Shown here one piece after another: positions 9,630 to 22,136 of a stretch of DNA of 64,000 bases. The notes beneath the pieces are model-generated. The model made no database searches. It was not told the DNA's origin and worked only from the letters and a program-made list of their open reading frames with translations. The DNA lies in assembly GCA_950022295.1 (NCBI GenBank), contig OX465599.1, positions 276,665,501-276,729,500 on the forward strand, written 5' to 3'. The stretch is from Bromus sterilis. Taxonomy: Eukaryota; Streptophyta; Magnoliopsida; Poales; Poaceae. The first letter of the stretch is position 1. Each line of letters starts with the position of its first letter. A program made the translations under genes and the position numbers.

Positions 9630-10457
9630 CTTCCCTCGGGCCCTCCATGTCCTCAACCGGCCACTGCACATCCAACCTCGGAAGCTCCAGGTGGGGCACC
9701 ACAACTCAATACAACGGCGGCGACGGAGGCCCTTCGTCCACAGCGCGTTCGCACAGCAGTACCGGCGGCCCGTCGTCCACATCACGTTCGCGCAACACTG
9801 GCTGCCCTGAGCCCAACTCGCCACCGTCGGCGGAGGCAGCCAGGCCGTGCTTCTCCTTCAATCAGTCCCCGAGATCAGCTGGCACCAAGCCTGTCATCGA
9901 GCGCCAGGTGCCCATCTCGATGTGAGTTGATCCCGTCCATATCCTCGACGACCTCCCTTCTCTCTTACATTCAACAAAACCCGTTGTGCTGCAGCGCCAC
10001 TAGGACACCATCGCCAGAAGTCGTTGTTCATCCACATCTATTTTGGTGAAACTTCGGTTCTTTCTACGAACTCGCCTCCCGCCACACCGTTTTGCGTCCC
10101 GACCCGATCCCTTATACCACCACGACTAGGGCGTTGGCAGCCTCCAGCTCGCCGTACTCGCTGTCATGGCCTGATTGCCGCCAGCCTACAGGTGGTATTA
10201 TTCACGTTGGTGGCTGGCTACCATGAGGTGGAGCAGTTGCTTCCTGCACCCGAAAGTGTATCACCCATATTGATGAGGGGAGCTTTTTCTTTTATTTGTC
10301 TATTGCATTTAAAAAAAAACTTGCTAAATCAGAAGGGCCAAACTCAATTCTGCTGGGTTGATTCTCCCTTGCCGCAGATTCAACGTCCTACATTTATTCT
10401 TTCAACTAATTAATTCTAGGTTCTTGCTAGAAGCCCAATCGACTTGATCTTTCCACA
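9630..10457. other. GC-rich, exon-like segment; no gene assigned
   Basis: GC-rich sequence from 9630 to about 10260 has open frames in two plus-strand phases. The peptides are low complexity (Pro, Ser, Arg, Thr) and match no family I know. It could be a captured gene fragment in a Mutator-like element or a GC-rich promoter or leader. Nothing further can be supported. Confidence 0.3.
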
Positions 10458-10641
10458 GCCCAGCTGTTATCATTTACTTACTCGAAGACGAGCAGGAATT
10501 AAGCTTGGGGATGTTGATACGTCCCAAACGTATCTATAATTTTTTGTTTGCTCCATGCATGTTTTGTGTGATATTGCTATGTTTTATATACACTTTCATA
10601 AACTTTGGATCATATTTGTACTAACCTATTAACTCAGTGAA
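10458..10641 (+). repeat. Fragment: polypurine tract and start of a TGATACG LTR
   Basis: The sequence from about 10460 matches the 3' internal end of the D/E/G/C family (TTACTCGAAGACGAGCAGG, AAGCTTGGGGATGT). It is followed from 10515 by the first ~125 bp of the LTR. Both sides are truncated. Confidence 0.75.
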
Positions 10642-12899
10642 GCGCTATTACAGAATACAGACAAAAGAAGACCACGAATGAATTTATCCAGCGCAGTGGA
10701 TGAAGCCGACTCGACATGAAGGAGGGTATTGACCAAGGAGATGTGAAAAATGGATCCACCGTTACAAGGCAATGCGATGTGAAAGAGGGGATCCACCACG
10801 CCAGGGGATCGACCAAGTTGAGGTGACACAGAGGATTGACCATGCTAGGGGATGCGCCTTCTTCACCATCGTTGCAGTTGGCAGCCGCCGGAGCCCTTCT
10901 GTCTCACTCTAAGCAGCCGACGCTCGTGGCTGATGCGTCCTCGATCAGGTAACGCCCCGGGGACTATGCCAGTGATAAATTTTTTTGTATACTTCCCGTG
11001 TTGATTTAATTTTGGCATGCCTAGATCTTTAGTGGAGATAGCCACATATACATCTATGTTAATTATTGCAGTTCAGGTATTTGCTCAATTGTTTCTTTGT
11101 TCTCCAAGTTGTTATTGTAATCATTCTGACTTTGATGTTGTGGGGATGACGACAACTAAACATGTTGGTCGGCTCTGAAAATAAGGAACTATCTGTTTTG
11201 AGAACAAATCATTGATCTTTTCACACCGCTTTTTATGTCACTACTTTACGGTTTGTTTTTGGTCCCTGTTATAGAACATGGAGAGGAAGTAGGTTTTGGA
11301 AGCACATTCTGACTAGATAGATTCAATGGTGTGGAGCAATTGAATTTGTGAGTTTGGCAACTCCGTGAATGCATGTGTACTTTTTTTTGCGGGTAAACCT
11401 AAATGCATTTGTTTAGACACAAAATTATAGTCTCTAATGATTCTTAGTATCCCGTGATCTGTTGAGATAAAAATGAAATTCTTATTACATATGTGAGTTC
11501 GATTATACATATTTCCCATTATAATTACCTTATCAATTTAATGTATGTTATCTTAACAGTGTTGAGCCGGTGGCGCAGGTTTTACGCATTTATGATTGTC
11601 TCTTCTCTCTAGAAATATCCTCGCCAACTTTTTGAGATATTAGCCTTTATTTAAAGTGCAATGGTCTTTTTAGGATCTTTGAACCATGGAGATTACAATT
11701 CATCTTGACAACTGCCAGGTCTGTTTTACTATTTGAGGATTATAATTACTAAATGTATCATGATTGTTCTAAGATGAACTTTTTGAGAGTATGGCACATA
11801 TACAAACTATGAATTGTGTATTGATAGATATAGCAAGAAAATGGTGATGTCTAATTTGTTCTGAATATAATTTTATATTAGTCCATATCCGATCATACCT
11901 TTTTAATTTGTAAGATAAGTTATGCGACTGGACTAACCACTAAGCACTACAGTTTCCTATTGTGAGGAATGCTCCTGCACCAATTTTTTTTTATCATTCC
12001 ATTGAGTAGTGTGTGATGCGTGTGTACAGTTTTACAGTTTTACTGAGAAACTAAACAAGAAGAAATTCCCTTCCAAAGAGTAAACTCTAATTTCCTCTTA
12101 TAAATCATATGTTTGTATCACACTTAGACTTCCACCATCATTGGTAATTTTTTCAAGGATTGATATTATGCATGGCCATAAATTTTCCGCCTCAAGTTTT
12201 ATTGGATAATTAAAAATATTACCTCCTCCAAGGGTTACCATATCACTGTTGACCAACATGAGTGTTTTTCTCCAGGGCCCACATCATGAAAGCACATTGA
12301 TTCATCCTCAAGTTTATTGGAGGTTTATGATATTCTGCCTCCAAGTTTTATTGTATCACAGTTATCATGTATCATGTATCAAAGCGTTTGTTTTGGGACA
12401 TTGGCACATTTATTAAATATATAACATTCTTTATGTGCAATTTGTTGTAACATGTCCGTTCATATATATGCCTTCTTAAAAGTTGATTGGATCATTTTTC
12501 TAATAGTTAATGGTTCGGATGGCGTCGCACCGAAAGCAAAGAATACCTACGATTGCGCGAGATGATTAGGGATATCCAAAAGGGCTTAATATTTATTTTA
12601 TTTTATTCCAACTGTTGGATCAAGATCGAAGTGACAAGGCTTCATCTTCAACCTCCAAGTGTTTAATATTCTTTCTTCTCCAGCTCAGATCCATAACTGC
12701 CCCAATCAGTCCCGCCGCGACCTGTTGATCCCCCTGCCTTGCCCCCATACACAAACAACGGGGCCACCACGACCGCCTCGCTGGACCGCTCTTCCCATCC
12801 CTTTAACCCGGCGACCTTCAAATTTCAACGTTGATGAACTGCACCCTCCATCCCTTGCCCAATTGTAACTTTTTCACCACATCATACTGCTATCATGGG
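10642..12899. other. Unassigned 2.3-kb island between transposons
   Basis: This is moderately AT-rich DNA with short GC-rich blocks near 10860-10960 and 12690-12860. Several places look like splice junctions (a GTAACG donor after 10950; TTTCTCCAG before GGCCCAC near 12275). No long frame or known domain is present. It could be a gene remnant, a noncoding transcript locus, or an old decayed transposon. Confidence 0.3.
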
Positions 12900-13215
12900 A
12901 TAGATACCGCTAGTGGAGTTCATGGCCCATGTGGTATATTTTTATTATCATTGTTACCGTTTTCACTTTCACTTTATTGCTGATCCGTTACTAGAACTTA
13001 TCTCACATTGCTTTTAATCACGTGACTAACAAGACAGGGGATTAAAAAAACCTCTGCAAATTATTGTTGGGGCATAACTATTTGCTTATTGTGTGGAGGT
13101 GCTGCTCGACTTGTCGAGTTTAGGAGTTCCTTCTGGTTTGATAACTTTGGTTTCATCATCGAGGGGAAAACTCACCGCTTGCTACCTCACCCTGTTACTC
13201 GGGGGTCCCAATGTA
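12900..13215 (+). repeat. Old, degenerate LTR 3' end
   Basis: The segment has, in the same order, recognisable but strongly diverged blocks of the R-U5 end of the TGATACG LTRs (GGTTTGATAACTTTGG, ATCATCGAGGGGAAAAC, TTACTCGGGG). The match is by eye and imperfect. If real, it is the oldest family member here. Confidence 0.4.
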
Positions 13216-13501
13216 AATATTAGTATTGCATATACTACATCAACGATAGCGGATCTAGCCGGTGTGGGGCAATAGAGTCTTGGTGATGGACACACGTGGA
13301 TGGCCACACGTAGAGTGGTGGCACTGTCTGACGTCATGGTGACATCGATGGTAGTTGGGGCTGGAAAGGTCAATGTGTTGATCCTCCTAAAGATGAAATG
13401 ATGAAATATGGTGCCGAGAGATTATAGAACGTGTGCATGCATTGCACGCTACGGGTCTACTAGACCGGTCGATTTTATCGGCACACTGTAGGATGGCTTG
13501 G
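13216..13501. other. Left flank of element D, nothing recognised
   Basis: There is no gene or clear repeat. It is the host sequence into which element D inserted. Confidence 0.4.
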
Positions 13502-15157
13502 TGATGCTAGTGAGGAGATAATAGCTCTCGCCCTTCGTTGGTTACCCCAAGTGGAAGGTTGAGATGTAGCGTATCGATAAATTTCCCTTGGCAAAGATAC
13601 CAAGGTTTAAAGTCAATCCAGTAGGACTCCAAGATCGACAAGTAGGTGGTAAAGTGAACAATGGCGCCGTTCACAACTCAAGGTTGCTTACTTTAACTGG
13701 ACCGGCACACACAACAGATAACTTTGCTCCCAACGAAGTTCAGAGAGGTTGTCAATCTCTCCGGCCTTGTTGTTTACAAAGGATTAAACGCAAGGGTAGA
13801 TAGTAGTGATAATTACAACTGAAAGTAAACAGGAAGTAAATTGAAGGTGTAAAAAGTGGTGGAAATATGGACCGGGGTCCCATGAAGTTCACTAGTGGTG
13901 TCTCTCTCCCAAAAGACGATAAACAACTATGTGAGGTGAACAAATTACAGCTGGGCAATTGACAAGATTAAAAACGCAACGCAATGCTAACTATGCTACA
14001 AAAGAAAGGAAGAGGCTCAAAAGCATGGGCACTACGCCAAGACAAGTAGACCGAAATCCATCTGCATCTACTCACTAATCATCCACCTTGAGATATCTAT
14101 CCAGAACATCTCGCTGGTATTAAGTTGCGAGCCCCACCCAAAGTGTAAACCCAAAGCAACAGACAATTGTATTAAAAGAACTTTGTGTAAAGTAAACAAT
14201 CCTTGCACCCGCAAGTAGAAGCATTGTTGTTTTCTCCCTGGTGGAAATATCACATCCCCTAGACTCATGTTTCTGTCACTCAAGCTAGTCATCAGGGGGC
14301 ATGAACCCACAATCATGCATAACGCTCCCTCTTGGAGTTACTATCTACTACTTGGCCAAAGCAATAAAAAGCATTGGAGAACATGCAAGAATTACTCAAG
14401 AACATAAATATAAAAGGAGAAGAGCCAAATATATTACTCATCACAATCTGAACATAATCTCATAATCTATCAGATCCTAGCAAACTCAACATAGCAACAA
14501 CAGAAGAATTACAAAGATTCCTTGATTATGTAGGGAAGCTCACAAGGGCTAAGAATTGAGGCACAAGATTGGAGAGAAAACATCACATAGCTACTGATCA
14601 TGGACCCATGGTCCAAGGTGGACTACTCACGGCTCATCCGGGAAGCGTCCATGGCGGTGGAGAAGCTCCTGGAGGTCAATCCTCCCTCCGGAAGGGTGCA
14701 GGGACAGGGTCTCCTCGCAGCCCCGATCTTGAAACGGCGGCGGCGGCGGCGGAAAAGAGGGAAGATCGCGAAAAAGGGTTATGTCCTCAAGAGTTTCGGA
14801 AGACGGGGTAAATATAGGCCGAAGGGGGGCCAGGGGGAGGCCCCGGGTGTCCAGGCGGCCACCCGGCGCGGCCACCAGGGCGCCTGGACCCTTGGTGGGC
14901 CCCCTCTGTCCCTACTTCGGGGCTCTGGAAGGTTCCTTTGCGCGGATTTTTTATATATTTTTCCTGGATTTTTTGGGCACTTTAAGTAATGGGAAAACCT
15001 GAAATACAAAAATAGTAGAAACCAAAAATTGGCACTGTGGTGCACTGAGTTAATAGGTTAGTCCAAATATGATAAAAAGTGTATGAAAGTGCATCTCAAT
15101 GTCACCCAAAACAGGCATGGTGCAAGCGGAAATTATAAATATGTTTGGGATGTATCA
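13502..15157 (-). repeat. 3' LTR of element D
   Basis: This 1656-bp minus-strand LTR starts TGATACATCCC at 15157. Its other end aligns with the variant terminus in E (TGATACGCG), here decayed to TGATGCTAG. The TATA box is at 14810-14817 on the minus strand. The upstream GC hairpin is decayed (only one good arm near 14865). Confidence 0.8.
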
Positions 15158-18068
15158 GCATCCCCAAGCTTAATTCCTCCTCGTCCTCGAGTAGGTAAAT
15201 GATAACAAGCATAATTTCTGTGGTGACATGCTATCAACCATATAAGAACTTTTAAGTAAGGCAAGCAAGGCATGTAATTCAATTCAAGTCATAACAAGCA
15301 AGAGTCTATATTAGCATTGAAACAAGCAACATAAGAACATAAAGGTGCAAGAGCTCTCGCTGTCCGTGACTCGAATGTCTCCAAATGGTGTTTGTGTGCA
15401 AGAAGTGGGAGATGGGTTTAGAGAAAAAAACATACTATTTATTTTAGTTGAGAACTCAATGTACTAAATTTTCACACTTGGTCTCCTTTGGAATCTTATC
15501 TTAACTCGTCCCCAGACCACTAGCCAGGTACAAGTCAAACTGATCCACTCCCTTTCGACTTTTTGAGCACTCATGCAATGGATGAGCGTAAGCAAGAAAG
15601 TTGACACTTAAACGGCGAAAGAGAATAAAGATGGAGGAGGAAGACAAAAATGTTTGAAAGGCTCACATCAATGAGGAAAATCATAGGCGAGGGAAAGCCA
15701 AATGATAGATATGATGTGAGGAGTCGGGATTGGCATGCAACGGATGCACATGTGAGCTATGGAAAGCTCTCCAAAGGAACTAGTGGGGGTGCATCCAACT
15801 TGCTTGCTCAAGAAGATCTAGAGCTCATTTGAGGAGGCTCATCATTGGAATATAGAAGCCAAGTTCTATAGTGTAAGGGTCCCCACATAACTATATGCAT
15901 GTATGATGATCTCTATGGAGTACAAGATATAAGAGGGAGTACGAATGTGGATCTCTAAAAAAGAATAGTAGTGTGCCCCCTTCTCTCTTTTTATTTCTTT
16001 TTATTTTTTTTATTTTTTGTGGCCTCAATGGATCTTTCTATTTAACTCACATTTGTCCTTTTTGGGATCTTTTAATTTGTCCTCTTTGGGATCTTTTGTT
16101 TTGTCCTCTTTGGGATCTTTTCGTCACTTTAGGGGCAACACTCTATATATTACAAGAAGTATAGAAGATATTTCACACTTTACAAATGTACTGTGCATAA
16201 AGAAGATGAAGCTATCATGATGTATGCAAATGTATGCATTTGCCAGTGTAGCAGGATATGCAATGATACTAGCACGTCATGTAGCAATCATTAGGGTAAG
16301 GCCCAACTAGCATGCGGCTCATCGATCAAACAAAAGCATGTATGACATGAAGATCAATTCATGGGATGGTGGATGTTGCATGGCAATGTATCTCGGAAGG
16401 GCTATGGAAATGCCTTGTAGGTAGGTATGGTGGATGTTTTGAGGAAGATATAAGGGGGTTTATGATGAGAGAGCGTATCATGCCAAGGTTTTGGATGCAT
16501 CGGTGAAGTATGTGCCAACTCTCGAGGTGATAAAGGGCAATGCACGGTACCGGCTAGAAAAATATGGGTGGTGGAAGTGTCAACAATCGAATACTTACAT
16601 TAGTCCGAAGAACTCATGCACTTATTATCGGTAACTCTCAATCTAATCAGGAGGTTCACAAAGAGACAAGTACCCCGAGGAGGAGTGTATGGGGGTTTGG
16701 TTATCCTTGTGCATGCTCGACTCATGGTACGTGAGTGTACTCTAATATCCGATCCCTCCAAAGATTAGTGATCCATCTAGTAGCTCGAGTTCTCAACTAG
16801 TTTTTTTGTAGTTTTTCGAAAATAAACACGGATTTCCCAAAAAACGACATCTATCACTAATAGGCTAAAGCTCTTGACACCAAAAGTTGAAACATTACTC
16901 AAAACAATACCTCAAAACTATCGAAAGTTACTACTACAATCGAATAGCAACCTCAATTACCTACTTTCAAGTCAAGACACACAACTCAGTGCAACATGCC
17001 AACTCTCTAAACAAGATAAACATGAAGACTCAAGAGAGTTCCAACAACAAACTGACTAAAATCTCTTGAAAAGAAATAAACATGAAAGCACAAGAGCTAA
17101 ATATGACAGCAGCTACGAAAAGATAAAGAACACACATAGCAAACATAAGCATGAAAATCCAATGATGTGTTCTAGGTTAAAGTGGAGAGATTTTCTCTCC
17201 CACACAAAGAAAGATGGGTTCTAATTTGTTGTGAACAACAAGCAAAGCTAAATAAAACTAAAAAGTAAAGAGCAAGACGCTCCAAGCATAGCACGTAACA
17301 CATGAAGTGATAAAAATATAGTGGAACGAAGGACGAACTGATAATTGTTGATGAAGAAGGGGATGCACGGGGGCATCCCCAAGCTTAAATGCTTGAGTCT
17401 CCTTGGATATTTCTTGGGGGTGCATGGGGCATCCCGAAGCTTGAGCGTTTGACACTCCCGGATCTTCTTTCATCATCTTCCTTCGCACACTTGAAAAATC
17501 CATTCATACATAACTCATCATAAACTGATTAGAGAGGTTAGTACCCATGATAAATAAAAAAATTCCACTAGAAATAAAGATATTCTTGAAAATTTACTGT
17601 TTCTCAAGATTGCCAAAAAGTTTTTGCAAACAAAAAGCAAGCTTAAGGTTTGCAAAACGAAGAAAAGGCAAAACGTGGCAGAATCTGTGAAAAACAAACC
17701 AGCATGTAGTAAATATTTTTTGGGGGTACTTCTGCAACTCAAATAAAAAAACTCAGAACAGACGCAAGAAATATAATTGTATAGAGAACGATGTCAAAAA
17801 ATTAAGATAAAAAAGATGATCTGGTGATTTATAGCCAATTTTTACGTCAAGGAAAAAAATCTGCTTTTGGACAACACGTCACAACTTTTGAACTTTCTTG
17901 GAATCAAGGGCTAAACTTGACACAAAGCTTGAAAATAAAGATACAATGATGTTGCTACAGTAGTAACAATCATCAATACCACTAAAAACAGAAGGGATTT
18001 TTTTTGGGTTGCCTCCTAACAAGCACTTTCTTCTACGCCTTTGAGCTAGGCATTATATAAAAGAGGAA
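15158..18068 (-). other. Noncoding internal domain of element D
   Basis: About 2.9 kb without a supported gene align in order with the same domain in E, G and C. It includes a 24-bp minisatellite (about 16048-16122, three units around TTTGTCCTCTTTGGGATC), the twin GGGGATGC hairpins (17359-17380 and about 17417-17435) and the post-gag stem-loop (about 18003-18025, decayed by one base). Confidence 0.65.
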
Positions 18069-18425
18069 TCAAAAGTCATCATAATTGTCGGAGTTATAAA
18101 ACCCTTCAAATGGTTCCTCAACATGTTCATACTTATTTCTTTTAGGAAAGGGGTACGTACCTTTTGCCTTCCCACGTAAGCGTATGTGTCCCTTATCTAT
18201 ATCAATGAAGCCCTTCACGGCTCGGAGGAAATCCCTTCCAAGCACTATGTTTCCTTGGTTTGGCTCCATGATGAAGAAATCAACCATTGTAATCCCTTTA
18301 AGGAATGTAATTTCTACGTCTTTTACCTTGCCCTGAATCTCAGAAATATCTCCATTAGCATGTTCATGATAGGATGACAAATTTCCATGTTTAATTTTAA
18401 AGAATCATAAACTAATTTTGGCATT
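18069..18425 (-). pseudogene. Protease end of gag-PR, element D (broken)
   Basis: The frame includes SSYHEHANGDISEIQGKVK and NIVLGRDFLRAVKGFIDI, the C-terminal half of the Athila-type protease domain (the GRDFLRA block replaces the usual GRPFL). A frameshift lies near 18380, before the segment reading MPKLVYDSLKLNME. The upstream part was separated by insertion of element E at 18425/18426. The paralogous ORF in G (23952-24788) is intact and shows what is missing. Confidence 0.7.
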
Positions 18426-20096
18426 TGATACGCGATTGATGATAATGGCTTCTCGCCCTTCGTTGGTTACCCCAAGTGGAAGGTCAGATGCAGCGTAGCG
18501 GCAAGTTTCCCTTGGTAATGATACCAAGGTTGAGTGTCGGCCAGTAGGACTCCGATAGTGATAAGTAGCGGGTGAAGCGAGCAACGCTTCGTTTGAGATA
18601 TTGCCCACTTAACCTGGACCTGCACACGACACAAATAACTTTGCTCCCAACGAAGTTCAGAGAGGTTGTCAATCTCTTCGGCCTTGTTGTATACAGAGGA
18701 TCAAACGCAAGGGATAATGATAATGGTGATAGCAGCTAGAAATAAAAGAAGAAAATAAAAGAGCGTGGAAACAGTGATGAGAATATGGACCGGGGTCCCG
18801 TGATGTTCACTAGTGATGTCTCTCTCCCAAAAGATGATAAAACTGCTATGCGAGGTAAACAAATCACAACTGGGCAATTGACAGGATTAAAAACGCACCG
18901 CAATGCTAACTATGCTGCAAAGAAAGTAAGAGACTCAAAATCATGGGCGGTACGCCAAAATAAGTAGACCGAAATCCAACCGCATCTACTATTAATCATC
19001 CACCTTGAGATATCTATCCAGAACATCTCGCTGGTATTAAGTTGCGAGTCCCACCCAAAGTGTAAACCCAAAGCAACAAACAACTGCATTAAAAAGCACT
19101 TTGCGTAAAGTAAACAATCCTTGCAACCGCGATTACAAGCACCGTTGTTTTCCACCTTGTGGCAACAACACATCCCCTAGACTCATGTTTCTGTCACTCA
19201 AGATAGTCATCAGGGGGCATGAACCCACAATCGAGCATAACGTTCCCTCTTGGAGTCATTACCTACTACTTGGACAAAGCAATAAAAAGCAACGGAGAAC
19301 ATGCAAGAATTACTCAAGAACATAAATATAAAAGATAAGAACCAAATATATTACTCAATCACAAACTGAACATAGTCTCATAATCCATCAGATCCCAGCA
19401 AACTCAGCATAGCAACATAAAAAAATTACATATGTGACTCGATCATGTAGGGTAGCTCACGAGGTCTAATACATGACGAACAAAGAGGGGAGGAGAACAT
19501 CACATAGCTACTGATCACGGACCCATGTTCCAAGGTAGACTACTCACAAATCATCCGGGAAGCGTCCATGGTGGAGGAGACGCTCCCGGAGGTCAATCCT
19601 CCCTCCGGTAGGGTTCCATTAAGAGGTCTGCTGGCGCTACCGATCTTGGAAGCGCGACGGCGGCGGAACATAGGCGAGATCGAGAAAAAGGGTTCTGTCT
19701 TCAGAAGTTTCACGTCACGGGGAATAAATAGGCGAAGGGGGGGCAGCCAGGGGGGCACCAGGTGTCCAGGCGACCTCCCGACGCGGCCAAGCCCTAGGCC
19801 GCGCCACCTGGCCGCCTGAGCACCAGGTGGAGCCCCTCTGGCCCTCCTTCGGGACTCCGGAAGCTTCCGTTACACTGAATTTTATTTGTTTTTTCCCGAA
19901 TTTTTGGAGCACTTTTAATATGGGGGAAAACTGAAATAGAAAAACAACAGAAAACAGGAACTGACACTATGGTGCACTGAGTTAATAAGTTAGTCAAAAT
20001 ATGATCAAAAGTGTATGAAAGTGTATCTAGATCATAGCTATATCACACAAAACATGCATGGAGCAAGCGAATTATAGATACGGTTGGGACGTATCA
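18426..20096 (-). repeat. 3' LTR of element E
   Basis: This 1671-bp LTR has termini TGATACG and CGTATCA. The TATA box (TATTTATT) is at about 19723-19730 on the minus strand. The U3 hairpin is at 19780-19805 with an 8-nt loop. The polypurine tract and 3' internal tail follow at 20097. Confidence 0.8.
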
Positions 20097-22136
20097 ACAT
20101 TCCCAATCTTAATTCCTGCTCGTCCTCGAGTAGGTAAATGATAACAAGCATAATTTCTATGGTGACATGCTAACAACCATATAAGAACTTTGAAAGTAAA
20201 GCAATCAAGGTATGTAATTCAATTCAAGTCATAACATGCAAGAGTCTATATTAGCATTGAAACAAGCAACATAAGAACATAAAGGTGCAAGAGCTCTCGC
20301 TGCCCGTGACTCAAATGCCTCCACATGGTGTTTGCGTGCAAGAAGGGGGATAAAGGAATACGAGAGAAAAAAATATTTTTGGTGAGAACTCAATGTACTA
20401 AAGTTTCACACTTGGTATTGTTTGGAATCTTATCTTGACTCGTCCCCAGACCACTAGCCAGGTACAAGTCAATTTAATCCACTCCTTTTCGATATTTTGA
20501 GCACTCATGCAATGGATGAGCGTAAGCACGAGAGTTGACACTTAGGATGGAAAATAGATAAATATGGTGGAGGAGGAAGACAAAAAGGGTGAGAAAGGCT
20601 CACATCAATGAGGACAATCATAGGCAAGAGAAGGCCAAATGATAGATATGATGTGAGGAGTAGGGATTGCCATGCAATAGATGCACATATGATCTAAGAA
20701 AACCTCTCTAATGGAACTAGTGGGGGTGCATCCAACTTGCTCGCTCATGAAGTCCTAGAGCTCGTTTGAGGAGGCTCATTCTTGGAATATACAAGCCAAG
20801 TTCTAAAGTGTGAATGTCCCCACATAGCTATATGCATAAATGATCATCTCTATGGAGCACAAAGATATAGAGGGAGTACGAGTGTGGATCTTTCAAAAGT
20901 ACTATTAGTGTTGCCCCTTCTCTCTTTTTATTTTCTTTTTCTCATTTTTCTCCTTTTTTGTATTTTTTGGTGGCCTCAATGGCTCTTTCTATGTAACTCT
21001 CATTTGTCCTCTTTGGGATCTTAATTTGTCCTCTTTGGGATCTTTTCCTCACTTACGGGCAACACTCTATTTTACAAGAAGGTAAAGAAGATCTTCACAC
21101 TTTACAAGGTACTCAACATAAAGAAGATGTAGCTATCATGATGTATGCAAATGTATGCATCTGCCAGTGTAGCAGGAACATGTATGACATGAAGATCAAG
21201 TCATGAAGAGGTGGATGTTGCATGGCAATATATCTCGGAAAGGCTATGGGAATGCCTTCATAGGTAGGTATGGTGGCTGTTTTGAGGAAACATATAAGGA
21301 GGCTTATGATGACAGAGCGTATCATGCCAACGGTTTGGATGCACCAGCGAAGGTGGACGCAAACTCTCGGAGTGAGAAGAGGGCAATGCAAGGTGCCGAA
21401 GAGGCTAGCAACTATGAGGAGGTGGAAGTGTCAACTTTCAATACTTACATTAGTCCGAAGAACTCATGCACTTATTATCGGTAACTCTCAATCTAATAAG
21501 GAGGTTCACAAAGAGACAGGTACCCCGAGGAGGAGTGTATGGGGATTTGGTTATCCTTGCGCATCCTCGACTCACAGTACGTGAGTGTACTCTAATATTC
21601 GATCCCTCCAAAGATTAGTGATCCATCTAGTAGCTAGAGTTCCCAACTAGTTTTTGTAGGTTTTAAAAATAAGCACGGATTACCCAAAATACGACAACTA
21701 TCACTAATAGGCTAGATCTGTTGACACAAAAAGTTCAAACATTACTCACAACGATACCTCAAAACTATTGCAAGTAACTACTACAATTGAATAACAACCT
21801 CAATTACCTACTTCTAGACAAGACACAACTCAGTGCAACAACCAACTCTCTTAACAAGATAAACATGAAGGCTAAAGAGAGAACCAGCAACAAACTAAAC
21901 TAAACTAAAGCTAAAGCTCTTGACAAAGATAAACATGAAAACTAAGAGCTAAACATGGGAGCAGCTATAAAAAGACAAAGAACACACAACAGAGAAAGAT
22001 AAGCATGAAAAATCCTATGATGTGTTCTAGATTGAAGTGGAGCGTGTTTCTCTGCAACACAAAGTAAGCTGGGGTCTAACTTGTTATGAACATCAAGCAA
22101 AGCTAAAGAAAACTAAAAACGAAACATAAGAGCGAG
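20097..22136 (-). other. Noncoding internal domain of element E, 3' part
   Basis: No gene is seen. It is collinear with 15158-17270 of D. It carries two units of the TTTGTCCTCTTTGGGATC minisatellite at about 21003-21050. It ends at the TSD (GCGAG) of element G and continues at 29270. Confidence 0.65.

Larger units (their letters stand above)
13502..18425 (-). mobile_element. Non-autonomous Athila-like element D (outermost of the nest)
   Basis: On the minus strand this contains the protease end of gag-PR (18425-18069), a long noncoding internal domain, a polypurine tract (about 15158-15170) and the 3' LTR (15157-13502). The 5' half is absent because element E sits in the protease region at 18425. 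The remainder of D should lie beyond the right end of E, outside the window. Confidence 0.75.

Noticed and set aside
9615..10049. 144-aa open frame in GC-rich DNA
   Set aside because: Low-complexity Pro/Ser/Arg product, overlapping open frames in another phase, no domain; reported only as a GC-rich segment.
12659..12868. 69-aa frame with a GC-rich block as a possible first exon
   Set aside because: Too short, Pro-rich and without recognisable continuation; left in the unassigned island.
13502..20096. D and E read as one tandem LTR-internal-LTR-internal array formed by unequal recombination
   Set aside because: D's internal domain stops in the middle of protease at the terminus of E, with no PBS next to it. 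That fits insertion of E into D better.
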